Below, in pieces: positions 27,308 to 37,592 of a stretch of 64,000 nucleotides of DNA (positions within the stretch are counted from its first letter, which is position 1; each line of letters starts with the position of its first letter). Made by a program: the position numbers and the translations under genes. The DNA lies in the NCBI RefSeq assembly GCF_000970025.1, contig NZ_CP009528.1, forward strand, positions 1,971,168-2,035,167, given 5' to 3'. This stretch comes from Methanosarcina barkeri MS. GTDB taxonomy: Archaea; Halobacteriota; Methanosarcinia; Methanosarcinales; Methanosarcinaceae. The notes below the pieces were generated by a model. That model was not told the origin of the DNA, made no database searches, and saw nothing but the letters and a program-made list of their open reading frames with translations.

Positions 27308-29785
27308 TTAACCCTGAACTTTCTTTTTAAGCTTTTTTGCTTCTTCTACAACTTTCTTTTTAGAGTGCACTTTTGCTATAAGTTCCACGGCGTCAAGGTT
27401 TCTGACCGCGTTGTCCAGGTACCCGAAAACATCACCCTGATAGGCTGAGATCCCGTACTTATTTTCAAGTTTCTTTACTATCTGTGCAGGCTCAAGTGCT
27501 TCTGTACGCAACTTGATTATTTTTTCCGAAAACTTCTGTTCTGCGCAACCGCAGTAAGGTGAGTCTTTGCATTTACAGGTTAAAAAGTCCGAAGCAAAGT
27601 TTAACAGGAGTTCCTGGATTTTTGCATCAAGCTGGGAAAGGGACTCCCCATCAAAGACTATATCAAGGGTAGCTCCCTGAAAAATCCTTGAAGGCATATT
27701 CACGTGCAGGGAGCTTCCTATCTGGTTTGCATACTTGAAATACGCTGCATCAAAAAACTCCAGGTTCGTTACGATCTTCAGGGGTTCATTCTCTCCAAGC
27801 ACTGCATCTCGAATCAGAAAAGCTTTCGATATAGGAAGGAAATGTGCTGCAATAATTTTTCCAAAACGCGTAAGCATTATTCGGTTTCCTTTTCTTTCCA
27901 CAAAACGATAACTCTGAAGACGCAGAATCAACTTGTCCAAGTTGTAGCTTCCAAACATCTGGTTGTGGATCATTCTGAGATCCTGCACCGAGGAGGTGAC
28001 TGCAACCGATGCAAGTACTTCCTCGAGCTGTTCGGCTTCTCCATATTTTACGCCTGCTGAGAGCATTTCTCCCTGGAGTAGTTTAATTGCAACCTCTTCT
28101 TCGGTATCGGATTGAGAACCTGAATATGATTTTCCAGGCACAGGCATCAGCACAACAACTCCCCTATCATGGTAGTCAGGCCTCCCTGCCCTTCCGCTCA
28201 TCTGCAAAAAATCCTGAACTGAAATCCAGTCTATTCCCATTGCCAGGGACTCAAAGATCACCTGAGAAGCCGGAAAATCCACCCCAGCCGCAAGAGCAGC
28301 CGTAGTCACAATTACAGGAAGCTCTCCTTTTGCAAAGCGAGTTTCAACTTTCTTTCTTTCGTACTGAGAAAGCCCGGCATGATAGGGTGCTGCCCGAATC
28401 GAAAGGGCTCCTGCAAGTTTGTGACAGTTGCGGCGGGAGTTTGTAAAGACAATTGTCTGTCCCCTGTGCTTTTTGGAAGATAACATTGAATATTCTTCTT
28501 TCGCAAGCTGGGAAATCAACTTTGCCTTTTCGTTTTCCTGACAGAAAAGAAGATGTCTGTCAATAGGAACAGGCCTGTGCTCATAACGGACAAGCTGAGC
28601 CCCGAGTTTCTTTGCATAGCCTTCGGGATTTGCAACGGTTGCAGATAGATAGATGAATTGAGCTTCGGGTGCGACGTACCTCAGCCTTCCAATAAGCCCG
28701 TCCAGTCTGTGGCCCCTCTCCTGGTCTTCGAGAGTATGGACTTCGTCCACTACCACAGTTCCGATTTTGCCCAGAAAATCGGCATTTCCCGACCGAAGCA
28801 TATGGTCTATACCCTCGTAAGTCCCCACAATAATATCCGCACCAGGGCTAGTCTGCATCTTCACGCGCTGAGAAGTTTTTATTAGAATTGCCCCTATCTT
28901 TATGGATGTAGTAAACCCGAGTTTTGAATAGCGTTCTTTGAACTGTTCATATTTCTGGTTTGCAAGTGCAACCAGGGGGACGAGGTAGAGCATTTTTCCT
29001 TTTTTGTTAAAGAGGTTCTGGATTCCTGCCATCTCCCCTATTAGGGTCTTTCCGGTTGCTGTTGCCGAGACTACAAACTGGTTTTTTCCTTCCAGAAGCC
29101 CGGATTCTATTGATAATGCCTGTACAGGCAACAGGGTCTCGGATTTTTCGAGCAGCATTTCCTTAAATTTCTTTTGAAGAGGCAGGCTTTTTACCCTAAC
29201 TGTGACACTGACAGGTTTTGTCCTTATAGTATCATAGCGTGTGAACTCAGGGTCCAGCCTTTCAGGGGTCAACATCCGGATAGTCCTGTCAAGGTCTCGG
29301 GTTTTTGAAAGCACCTGCTCCAGGAAATCTATGGATTTTTCCCCATACTGCGCACCCGCAGAACGGACTGCACGCAATAGTTCTTCTTTTGCACAGTCCA
29401 GGCAGATGAGTTCGTTATTATACTTGATGGATTTACTGTTTACAAAGTTGAAACGTTTTTTAATCCAGCAGTGTTTACAGATTTTTACTTTATCCGCATT
29501 AAGTTGAAAACCTTTGAGCATTTCCAGAAAAGCAGCCTCATTTGCAGGATTTCCTCCTTCTGCAAGCATTATTCGGTTTGCACTGCGCAGGAGCTCTATA
29601 AACTGCGGTGGAGGAATGAATTCTTCTTTTTTCTTGCCGGTGAAGAGCCTGATTTTAAGAGGGCGCGGCCCTTTGTAACTATCTTTTATAAGGAGCTCGG
29701 CCATATAAAGAGGCTGTTTTATCCGGTCCTTTATAGCCATAACTCTAATCTTCGATTTTTCAGCGTAACCTAGGACCCAGAGCAT
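27308..29785 (-). CDS. Large SF2 DEAD/DEAH-box helicase with two cysteine clusters
   Basis: An 825-residue Ski2/Hel308-like helicase. Motifs: ATATGKT (Walker A, about residue 245), VVVDEVHT (DEVH box, about 345), YLSAT, VFTNSRRNCHKL (about 450), AGVDFPASQVIFES and QMSGRAGRPDYHDRGVVV. Before the helicase core, residues 101-130 carry CKHC...CLDC, a zinc ribbon; near residue 750 is CKCKDSPYCGC, a second metal site. The order, N-terminal Zn domain then helicase then Cys-rich tail, is that of a euryarchaeal family of uncharacterised helicases. It is probably involved in DNA or RNA repair and processing. It has no operon partner; DUF3467 follows on the same strand. Confidence 0.9.
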   Translation of the reverse strand: MLWVLGYAEKSKIRVMAIKDRIKQPLYMAELLIKDSYKGPRPLKIRLFTGKKKEEFIPPPQFIELLRSANRIMLAEGGNPANEAAFLEMLKGFQLNADKVKICKHCWIKKRFNFVNSKSIKYNNELICLDCAKEELLRAVRSAGAQYGEKSIDFLEQVLSKTRDLDRTIRMLTPERLDPEFTRYDTIRTKPVSVTVRVKSLPLQKKFKEMLLEKSETLLPVQALSIESGLLEGKNQFVVSATATGKTLIGEMAGIQNLFNKKGKMLYLVPLVALANQKYEQFKERYSKLGFTTSIKIGAILIKTSQRVKMQTSPGADIIVGTYEGIDHMLRSGNADFLGKIGTVVVDEVHTLEDQERGHRLDGLIGRLRYVAPEAQFIYLSATVANPEGYAKKLGAQLVRYEHRPVPIDRHLLFCQENEKAKLISQLAKEEYSMLSSKKHRGQTIVFTNSRRNCHKLAGALSIRAAPYHAGLSQYERKKVETRFAKGELPVIVTTAALAAGVDFPASQVIFESLAMGIDWISVQDFLQMSGRAGRPDYHDRGVVVLMPVPGKSYSGSQSDTEEEVAIKLLQGEMLSAGVKYGEAEQLEEVLASVAVTSSVQDLRMIHNQMFGSYNLDKLILRLQSYRFVERKGNRIMLTRFGKIIAAHFLPISKAFLIRDAVLGENEPLKIVTNLEFFDAAYFKYANQIGSSLHVNMPSRIFQGATLDIVFDGESLSQLDAKIQELLLNFASDFLTCKCKDSPYCGCAEQKFSEKIIKLRTEALEPAQIVKKLENKYGISAYQGDVFGYLDNAVRNLDAVELIAKVHSKKKVVEEAKKLKKKVQG

Positions 29786-30811
29786 GATTTTTTATCCTGA
29801 TATATGAGTGGTATAGTAAGCTTCCCTTCAAAACCTGTAAATTTCCCTTCAAAGTTTAAATTTTAAATTTTGAAAAGCCAACATTCAACTGTCTTCTTAA
29901 CTTCTAGCAGCATAATTTGCGTTTACAGGTAAAAGTCTATTCAAGTCTGTTACATTCTATTAAAGTCTATTATTTGAACTTTGAGTGATATTTATACTTA
30001 GATATGCACTTAGAGCATTTTTCAGTGCGCAAAATTTCTTTTGCTCTTCGTGAGCACACTGTCATATCTTCCAAATTTATCTTTTATCTCATTTGCAACC
30101 TCATCTTATGGGTACTATTATATAAATATTTTATTACTTATTTATTATATAAATGTAATTATTTGGAATTAACTGAATGTTAATACTACTGAATACGTTA
30201 TTTAGGAGATTATTTTAAGAGATTACTTAGCAAAAAATTACTGGAAAAACGATGTCAAGAAAGCAGTTAATGGAAGTATTTAGAATTTGCTTGATACTAT
30301 GTTTAGATTTCAAAGTATATCACAAGCTGTATTTTTGAATAACTCTATCAATTGACTAATTTATCGCTAAAAAAGGATTGTTATTATTTTCTCGCTAAAA
30401 AATAACCTACTAATAATTTTTATACTGAGATGTATTTATTAATAATTTTTTCGCTAAAAAATGACTTATTAACTAATCTACAGCTAAAAACGTACTATTT
30501 TGAAAGCGATTATCTTGTCACATAAAAGTATCAGATAAGAGTGCTTAAAAAGTTTGACTTTGCAGATAATATAGAAAAGTTAATATCTATAAAAAATAAT
30601 AGAATTTATCAAGGTAGAAATAGAAATTTTATAATTTTATCTTATTGAAATCCTCTTAGAGTCTTTTGAAAGGCCAATAACGGCATATTAAGTTAGAATT
30701 TCTATGATATTGAGTATACAGTTCAGTTCTGAATATACCAGTTATAAAACTCAGTGATCACAACAATTTTCGAATAAGTTCTAAGTTAAACAGATTTAGA
30801 AGGGATCATTA
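29786..30811. other. Long AT-rich non-coding gap
   Basis: About 1 kb without a supported gene. The motif CGCTAAAAAA occurs three times (about 30365, 30393, 30451) with CAGCTAAAAA a fourth time near 30482, spaced unevenly and followed by TTATTAA-type sequence. The gap separates divergent genes and must contain the promoters of both the helicase and the beta-helix gene. Confidence 0.5.
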
Positions 30812-32714
30812 ATGAAAAATTTTAAAAATTTTATGACAATATTTATCCTTACTCTTTTTTCTCTTGCGTTAATTAGCCCTGCAGCTTTGGCGGCAAATAT
30901 TGTAATTGACAAAGAAGCTGGATCAGCTGAACCAGGTTTTTTTCATACACCTAATTACGCAAACGACGCAACTTGTATTCAAGCGGCACTGGATTACTCA
31001 AAAAGTGGGGATACAATAACTATCCGCAAAGGGGACTATTATATCACAAAAGGAGTATATCAAAAAAATAAAAATCTGAATATAATAGGTGAAGGAAAAG
31101 TAACTCTTCACATTCAAACTTCTAATACAGAATATAACGATATTTATTTCGGGGGGTCGCAGATCACAAGCGGATCCCTGAGCGCTAATGCTAAGGAGGG
31201 CTCGTCTCAGGTGGTTTTAACTGACGCTTCTAAGGTTCGCAAGAACGACTTGATTAAAATCTGGAAAATGTTCTGTGGTGTCCTTTAAATTATCCTGACA
31301 ATTATCCTGATCAAATGACAGGAGAAATTTATGCTGTTAAAAGTGTGAATGGAAATGTTGTTACTTTAAATCAACCACTTCTTAGAGACTACAAATTATC
31401 CGAGACTATAAAGTTCGAAGTGTATAGACCTGTTCAAATGCATATAAAGAATATACGGCTGGAGGATACAGGTGCGTCGATGTCTCATCATGGACTGGTT
31501 ATGCAATATTGCAAGGATAGCTCTGTCACTAATTCCTGGTTCAATGAATGTGGTTTCGGTGCTATTTGTTTGTACTCCTGCTTTAATGTGATTGTTAATA
31601 ATAATGAGATTTACAATTCAGTTCGCCCCAATTCTGGATACGGTATAAATGTAGCCAGCGGTACGGCTTTTGTCAATATCGATCATAATCACATAGAGAA
31701 TTGCAGACATGCTATAACAGGCAATTCAGCTGAACTCAAGTCTTTAAGTCGAAATGTTTCTATTGCCGATAATACACTAATAGGAGCAAATATCACCGGC
31801 TCTAATGTTGTTGATGCTCATGCTGATACCATTAATTTTGTTGTAACTAGAAACAAAATATACCCGCAAATAACGTCTGAAACTCTATACTATTGTACAT
31901 TCTTAGAATACAGGTCACCACAAGAACTTCCATTCTATTTTGCATTTTCAGACGGTACACAACAGTCTACTTTCTCTAACAATGAAGTTTTTGGCGGATA
32001 TGGAGGTATATTCTCACGCGGCGCTGTAGGTAACGGAGTACATGTTTACGAAAATAACACGTTTAATGATATGTTGGGTAATATGTATGAAGGAGGAAAT
32101 GGAACCGATGAGACGCTTATTATCAGGAATAATACTCAAAACAGTGGGACGCGTGGAGTTATTTTCCCATTCAATGGAGGTTTCAAGAATATAGCAATAA
32201 GTAAGAATACTTTTAGCAATCTATCTCATCAGGGAGTATATCAGAAGTTTCTAATAAACGGGATAAACCTGGATATTTCTGAAAACACTTTTGAAAATCT
32301 GGGACGGGAAGGAATATATATCGATGGGAATTCCTTGAAAAATGGTGCTGTGAAAATACAAAATAATATCTTAACAGATGTGAATACCTCAAATTCCTCT
32401 TCCGGAATCACCGTCAAAAATGTTAAAAATCCCGACATTAGTGGAAACAAAATATTCAAAAATACGATAGTTCCTGTTGCTGCTTTTTTTGGCTCTCCAA
32501 ATTCAGGAAAAGCCCATTGAAGATACAGTTTTATGACACCAGCACTGGCTCCCCAACTTCCTGGAAGTGGGACTTCGGAGACGGATCAAAGTCATACCAC
32601 CAGAATCCGACTCACAAGTATTCAAAGGCAGGGGTATATATGGTTAGCTTAACAGTAAAGAATGCTAAAGGCAGTAATACTAAAACCATTTCTGGATATA
32701 TTAAAGTTCAGTAA
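30812..32714 (+). pseudogene. Secreted right-handed beta-helix protein with a PKD domain, two frameshifts
   Basis: ATG 30812 follows GAAGGGATC. Residues 1-28 are a signal peptide (FLTLFSLALISPAALA type). The next part is a pectate-lyase-like beta-helix opening (CIQAALDYSKSGDTITIRKGDYYI). The frame breaks in the four-A run near 31266; one more A gives IWKNVLWCPLNYPDNYPDQ and leads into 31315-32520, with many beta-helix coils (NNEIYNS, DHNHIENC, RNKIYPQ, ENTFENLG). A second break at GCCCATTG near 32513 is repaired by one extra C (GKAPLKIQFYDTSTGSP) and leads into a PKD domain ending at 32714. The repaired protein would be about 635 residues and resembles other Methanosarcina surface proteins. 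Confidence 0.85.
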
Positions 32715-33142
32715 ATAATGAATGCCTAAAATTAAAAGCAGTAAAAAAGTAAAGGATAAAGGACAGTGAGAGTCATCGAGCAAGTCTTACTAAAAAAGCA
32801 AAAGTATTCTTTTCGGATTGTATCAAAACCATTTTGAGTTTTATAATTGAGTAATTTCTGTCTCGATATTTCTCTCATTACTACAAGAATCGTATTCTCT
32901 TTAAATTCAATGGAGAATTTTCCAACTCGAAATATATGAAACAATTTTATCACACGGTTATAAAGTTAAATGCATCGGAGGTTGTTTCTCAGACTTAGAT
33001 AAATTCTTAAATTTTCAGCAAATACATGAAGTTTACTTTTACCCACACAATTTGGAGAGGATATCAAGAATCAAGAATCTATTAATTTTCACTAATCAAC
33101 ATGGTTTATCTGCTATTCTCACTATATAGTTCTCCTTTCATT
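32715..33142. other. Non-coding gap after the beta-helix gene
   Basis: About 430 bp of AT-rich DNA. I see no gene with a start and binding site. Confidence 0.4.
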
Positions 33143-33323
33143 CTAGCTCTGATTTCTTCCTACAGTAAACCTATTCAGAATCTCTTTCAGGCTTTTACCC
33201 GTTCTCTTCATGAAATCTGCTATTTTCTTTATATTGTGCACAGTAACCATCATAACAAATTCAATTTTTGCCTTTTTTCCCTCTCAAAAGAAATTCCCTG
33301 AATCCTCTGTCCTGCTTCAAATG
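33143..33323 (-). pseudogene. C-terminal remnant of an IS1182-like transposase
   Basis: On the minus strand, HLKQDRGFREFLLRGK followed, after a one-base shift at a G/A run, by KAKIEFVMMVTVHNIKKIADF and KEILNRFTVGRNQ gives the typical end of IS1182-type transposases. The upstream nine-tenths of the gene is missing. No terminal repeats were found. Confidence 0.55.
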
Positions 33324-33653
33324 ACTACAAATATAAAAATGGAGTATTTTTATGAAAAAGTAGAGTTAATAAAACTCAAAATGAAAAAATGAATTTAGAG
33401 TCAAATCGAAAAAAGCCGTACACTGCTAAAAACTTGATATTTTACCTCAATTTTCCCAGGGCGGGAAAAATTTCAGCTTTCATTCAATCAAAGCCGATTA
33501 GTTCCAGCCGCGCCTCAGCGCGGGACACGGACGACCTTGATACGCTTTTTTGTTGCCTCGGAATAACATCAAGTGATTAACAGAGGAGCATCGAAAAAAG
33601 TAAAATCTGGAAAATTATCTGGAAAATCTGAAAATTTATCTCTTTTTATCTTT
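33324..33653. other. Non-coding gap
   Basis: About 330 bp. It contains a GC-rich palindrome-like segment CCGCGCCTCAGCGCGG at about 33508-33523, unusual in this AT-rich DNA. No gene is supported. Confidence 0.4.
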
Positions 33654-33809
33654 TTACTCCAGCTTCTCCTCCGGCATATAACAACCGAAATAGGTATTTT
33701 GCTCGACCTTTTTCAGGATATTGTTAATGTTTTCGATTGAAGCTTCCATCTTTTCCATTCTCTTCTCGATCTCCTGTAGTCTGGCAAGAATTTCCTGGTC
33801 TGTGGTCAT
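33654..33809 (-). CDS. Small coiled-coil protein (51 residues)
   Basis: ATG 33809 with GGAG eight bases upstream. The product MTTDQEILARLQEIEKRMEKMEASIENINNILKKVEQ... is one long heptad-repeat helix followed by a short tail with one cysteine (YFGCYMPEEKLE). It resembles the small coiled-coil partners seen next to membrane or chaperone genes, but I do not recognise the family. An upstream start at 33908 would add codons that look non-coding. Confidence 0.6.
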   Translation of the reverse strand: MTTDQEILARLQEIEKRMEKMEASIENINNILKKVEQNTYFGCYMPEEKLE

Positions 33810-34008
33810 AATTTCAACTCCGTATACATTTCCATATATATTTTTATATATATTTATAAAATTTAGCTCAATTGAAGCTTTTGATGTATATTCCAGTATA
33901 TCCTGCAATCATTTTATAGCCAACGTAAAACTTACTGCTGGCTAATTTAAGTAAAATCAAGTTCTATTTTTCAGGGAAACGGAAAAACAAAGGGGGGCGA
34001 AAGATATC

Positions 34009-34533
34009 ATGCTGAAAATCGCAGTAACCGGCAGTCCGGGTATTGGAAAATCAACAGTTGTGGCAAAAGCTGCTGAAAAACTTGCCAACCAGCCGGGCTT
34101 CAAAATAGGCGGCATCCAGACTGCCGAAATCCGGAAAGAAGGGAGAAGGGAAGGTTTTTCGATTATGGACCTTGCTACTGGAAAAACCGGTGTCCTGGGA
34201 AGCATCAGAGGAAGTGGGCCGAGAGTTGGAAAATATCACGTCAATCTGGAAGACCTTGAAAAAATTGGGGCAAATGCTCTCAGGAGTGCTCTAGAATGTG
34301 ACCTGATAGTTATCGATGAGGTTGGGCCGATGGAGCTCAAATCCGAAGCTTTCGTTTCGGCAGTTGAAGTAGTTCTGGAATCTGATAAACCGGTTCTTGC
34401 AGTGCTGCATCGGTCAAGCAGTCACCATCTGGTTCAGAGGATGAGAAAAGAATTCGAGGTTTTGATGGTTAATGAGGAGAACCGGGATGAATTGCCTGAA
34501 ATAATTTTTGCCAGGCTGAGATATAAAAATTAG
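34009..34533 (+). CDS. THEP1-family nucleoside triphosphatase
   Basis: A 174-residue P-loop NTPase. Walker A is GSPGIGKST (residues 8-16), Walker B is DLIVIDEVGPME (about 99-110). Other family segments are KIGGIQTAEIRKEGRREGF and VLAVLHRSSSHHLV. The family hydrolyses ATP, GTP and other NTPs to NDPs; its role in archaea is unclear, possibly RNA-related. GGGGGG lies at a good distance before ATG 34009. It stands alone. Confidence 0.92.
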   Translation: MLKIAVTGSPGIGKSTVVAKAAEKLANQPGFKIGGIQTAEIRKEGRREGFSIMDLATGKTGVLGSIRGSGPRVGKYHVNLEDLEKIGANALRSALECDLIVIDEVGPMELKSEAFVSAVEVVLESDKPVLAVLHRSSSHHLVQRMRKEFEVLMVNEENRDELPEIIFARLRYKN

Positions 34534-34804
34534 TATTTTCCGTTCAATGCTTTATGCCAGGTTACCGACTAATTACCCCAGAAACATCGAAAAAATGAAA
34601 AAGTGGATTTTATTTCGGGTTAATCTGCCCATATCTCAAGATTTAAGATTTATCCATGCGTCTTCGGTTAAGGAATCAGTTAACCATAACATGACTACTA
34701 CAATTATCTACACATCTTGATTTACTTTACAAGTTTACAGAAAAACATGATAATAGTAACATGTTTCTAACAGATAGTATCTTAACCTATGACGAATGCT
34801 TATA

Positions 34805-34932
34805 GATTAGCTAACTTATGGATTAGCTAACTTATGGATTAGCTAACTTATGGATTAGCTAACTTATGAATTAGCTAACTTATGGATTAGCTAACTTATG
34901 AATTAGCTAACTTATGAATTAGCTAACTTATG
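34805..34932. repeat. 16-bp minisatellite, eight units
   Basis: Unit GATTAGCTAACTTATG, eight copies in register; three of them begin with A in place of G. A ninth partial unit follows. It lies between convergent genes and contains TTAGCTAA, a palindrome, in each unit. Confidence 0.97.
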
Positions 34933-34951
34933 GATTAAGCTTTAAGCTGGA

Positions 34952-35365
34952 TCAAAGCAGTTTCTGTCCTGGCTTGGTCCCAGTCCCGGGTTTGCACTCA
35001 TAAACATCAGTAATTTTCAGAACTGCAAGGGCTTTTGCAGGGAACCTGTCTCCTTTGCTCTTGACCATTTTATACATTTTCTCGTAATCTGCCCCTTCGG
35101 TCTTGATCTCAATATCTCCTTTTATCTGGTAGCAGCCTTTGATCTCCGGACCCCATACATAGATCGCTCCCCTGGGGTTTTCATCAAGGTTGTTGCGAGT
35201 TTTATTGAAATAATTGTCTGCGATCCAGATTGTTTCTCCATCTTCCTGTAGATCACACATACCTATTGGTATGACATTTGGTTCTCCACCTTTAGATGCA
35301 GTTGCAAACGGGAAAATTTTCATCTTTGCAAAGTCTTCCTTCATTTCATCAGTTAATTTCACCAT
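34952..35365 (-). CDS. Pyridoxamine 5'-phosphate oxidase-like flavin-binding protein
   Basis: A 137-residue split-barrel protein. The family core is FPFATASKGGEPNVIPIGMCDLQEDGETIWIADNYFNKTRNNLDENPRGAIYVW (residues about 18-70), which builds the FMN-binding barrel. Similar small archaeal proteins bind FMN or F420; which one applies here cannot be told. The C-terminus YECKPGTGTKPGQ is short. It is convergent with the NTPase gene across a minisatellite. Confidence 0.85.
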   Translation of the reverse strand: MVKLTDEMKEDFAKMKIFPFATASKGGEPNVIPIGMCDLQEDGETIWIADNYFNKTRNNLDENPRGAIYVWGPEIKGCYQIKGDIEIKTEGADYEKMYKMVKSKGDRFPAKALAVLKITDVYECKPGTGTKPGQKLL

Positions 35366-35547
35366 TTATTTCACCATTTATTACATTCTAATTGAACCTT
35401 TTTTATTAATAGTGCTTCAATGAATATATAACTTTGAACGACTCAAAAAAATAGAAAAGTCTATGATTTCGATTTTGCGTTTTATCTCAGAAAAGAGGCG
35501 AAAACTAATAGAAAAATTGAAATTCACGGATATGTTTGAAAGTCAGG

Positions 35548-36375
35548 TCAAAAAAATAGTTCACCCTTTACCCAAAGTTCATCATATTTTGTCTTGAATC
35601 GCTTTGCATATGATTCATCATATATTCTTGTCATACCGAGGTTTCTACTCATATTGAACTGGTCTTCAATATCGAGCAGTGTTATCTTGGAATCAATGAT
35701 TGAAAAATTGTATTCGGTTTCTAAAATTCTTACTTCCAACAGATCCTTAAAATAACGTTTAAATGACAGATCTTCTATTGCATCAATAAGCTCTTTTAAT
35801 GACGGTAGTAGTTGTGATCTCGGATCCAAAATTTTAACTTTTATGCCACGCTGTACTAAACCCAAATAAGCTTTGCTAAAGGTAGATACTGAGGCATCAT
35901 ATAGCTCCGATCTTTCAGGCTTGTATTTAATATGAATTACAACACATATTTCATGCTCGATTTTCTCAAAAGATGAAGTCACCATTTCATTTAGTTCATT
36001 ATTATGAAAGCTGTCAGGCCAGAAGACAGTTTCAACATTTTGTGGTGAATTGTCGTTGCAAAGTTCCCTTTCGATTTCATCAAATGTTTCTTTGAGCACT
36101 TTGAGCTCATTGAGTGTTTCTTCCTCTTTTCTTTTATACATGAATTTAAATGCGTTTTTGGGATCAACTGCACGGTATCTCTGAGGTCGAGACGGTTGGA
36201 TTTCAACAAGCTCATAATTTTTGAGGGCTTTGAGAACCTCGTAGATCTTTCCTATAGGGACTTTCGATGCATGTGATAATTTACTTGCTTCCATAGAATC
36301 TTGTTTTAGAAGTGTTAGGTAAACTGAACTCTCATACTTGTTCAATCCAATTTTTGCAAGTAATTTTTCATTCAT
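35548..36375 (-). CDS. TrmB-family transcriptional regulator
   Basis: A 275-residue protein. Residues 1-70 form the TrmB winged helix (KIGLNKYESSVYLTLLKQDSMEASKLSHASKVPIGKIYEVLKALKNYELVEI), followed by a coiled coil (FMYKRKEEETLNELKVLKETFDEIERE) and a C-terminal effector domain of PLD-like fold (about 130-275). TrmB proteins respond to sugars or other small ligands. The target is unknown; the nearest divergent gene is the damaged methyltransferase at 36616. Confidence 0.88.
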   Translation of the reverse strand: MNEKLLAKIGLNKYESSVYLTLLKQDSMEASKLSHASKVPIGKIYEVLKALKNYELVEIQPSRPQRYRAVDPKNAFKFMYKRKEEETLNELKVLKETFDEIERELCNDNSPQNVETVFWPDSFHNNELNEMVTSSFEKIEHEICVVIHIKYKPERSELYDASVSTFSKAYLGLVQRGIKVKILDPRSQLLPSLKELIDAIEDLSFKRYFKDLLEVRILETEYNFSIIDSKITLLDIEDQFNMSRNLGMTRIYDESYAKRFKTKYDELWVKGELFF

Positions 36376-36459
36376 CTTTTCACTACTTTTCAGTTTATTG
36401 TAGAGTAAAAAGGTTATCTTTCTGAATGATATTAAGACTACTGTTCTAGCATATGAAAG

Positions 36460-36594
36460 GTTCTAGCATATGAAAGTGAAGTTGTTAAGTTAAAGGCTAG
36501 GCTGACTGAATACATTCGTTCAAATAAAAGAACGATATGTGACAAAGGTTACATTGAACCTATGGAAGAACAAGTAACAAACTCCATGAAATAA
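36460..36594 (+). pseudogene. Short 3' gene remnant
   Basis: An open frame of 44 codons without a start reads VLAYESEVVKLKARLTEY, then SNKRTICDKGYIEPMEE and ends VTNSMK plus TAA. An 18-bp direct repeat (AAAGGTTCTAGCATATG type, at about 36441 and 36459) covers its left edge and looks like the scar of a rearrangement. No family is recognised. It may also be chance. Confidence 0.3.
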
Positions 36595-36615
36595 TATGAG
36601 ATAGATTAACTAAAA

Positions 36616-37331
36616 GTGGTCAAGATGATGTTTACAAAAAGTAACAAATATGATTTTGATTTTGTTAAAGAAAACATGATGGGACCAAACTCAATAAAGA
36701 TTTTTGAAGAAGTGTCCGAGTCTCTGAAGCTTGAGAAAGACATGAGAATACTTGACCTTGGCTGTGGGAGAGGGCTGACCTCAATCTTCCTGGCAAAAGA
36801 ATATGATGTTATAGTTTTTGCCACTGATCTCTGGATAAGTGCAACAGATAACTATGAGAGAATTAAGTCAATGGGATTGGAAGATAAAATAATACCAATA
36901 CACGCAGAAGCCCATGATTTGCCGTTTGCAAATGAATTTTTTGATGCTGCTATCTGTATAGATGCCTATAATTATTTCGGAGCTGAAAAGATTATCTGAA
37001 AAATCATTTTGCTCCGCTTGTAAAAAAAGGAGGACAAATTGCAGTTGCAGTTCCTGGATTGAAAAAGGATTTTACAAACGGAGTTCCGGAAGAACTACAG
37101 CCTTACTGGTTTGATGATATGAATCTTTACTCCTGTGACTGGTGGCATAATTTATGGAAAACTTCCGATCTGGTAAATATTCAGGAGTGTAAAGAGTTAA
37201 ATTGTTTTGAAGAAGCATGGAAAGACTGGCTTATGTGTGACAATGACTTTGCTCGTAGAGATATAGGAATGATGGAAGCTGAAGGTGGAAACTACTTTAA
37301 TCTGGTTTCAATCATAGCTACAAAGTTATGA
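36616..37331 (+). pseudogene. SAM-dependent methyltransferase, one-base frameshift
   Basis: The first part (36616-36999) has SAM motif I RILDLGCGRGLTSIFLA (residues about 44-60), then VIVFATDLW and DLPFANEFFDAAICIDAYNYFG. It stops at EKII. One more A in GAAAAG near 36987 gives EKDYLKNHFAPLVKKGGQIAVAVPGLKKDF and continues in the frame that ends at 37331 (about 238 residues). The conserved substrate domain (YWFDDMNLYSCDWWHNLW) suggests a small-molecule methyltransferase of the type annotated as generic in methanogens. The start is GTG 36616 or an ATG a few codons in. Confidence 0.82.
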
Positions 37332-37537
37332 TTCAAAATCTGTTGAGGAGCTTTCGACATGACCTAAAAATCTTGTATATAGTTACAAGATATGAGGAAG
37401 AAATTACAGCGGAGACTTTGCTAAATGAATTTTACAATAACTTATCTGATAAAGATAAGCTCTTGTATTCTGAAATGGCAGACTTCGCTATTGAGCTCGG
37501 TTATAAGTCAAAGCAAGAAAGCATTTCCAAGATATGA
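37328..37537 (+). CDS. Small protein coupled to the methyltransferase gene
   Basis: A 69-residue protein (MIQNLLRSFRHDLKILYIVTRYEEE...) whose ATG overlaps the methyltransferase stop as ATGA, so translation is likely coupled. It is helical and charged, with no recognised motif. It may be a truncated gene: a MITE-like element begins 56 bp after the stop. Confidence 0.45.
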   Translation: MIQNLLRSFRHDLKILYIVTRYEEEITAETLLNEFYNNLSDKDKLLYSEMADFAIELGYKSKQESISKI

Positions 37538-37592
37538 GATCAAAGAAGATCATATCTTGAAGTTATAATGTTAGCAGTAATAATCAGATTAA

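Noticed and set aside
34805-34932. CRISPR array
   Set aside because: Units are directly abutting with no spacers; it is a simple minisatellite. None of the other tandem arrays has spacers either, and there are no cas genes.
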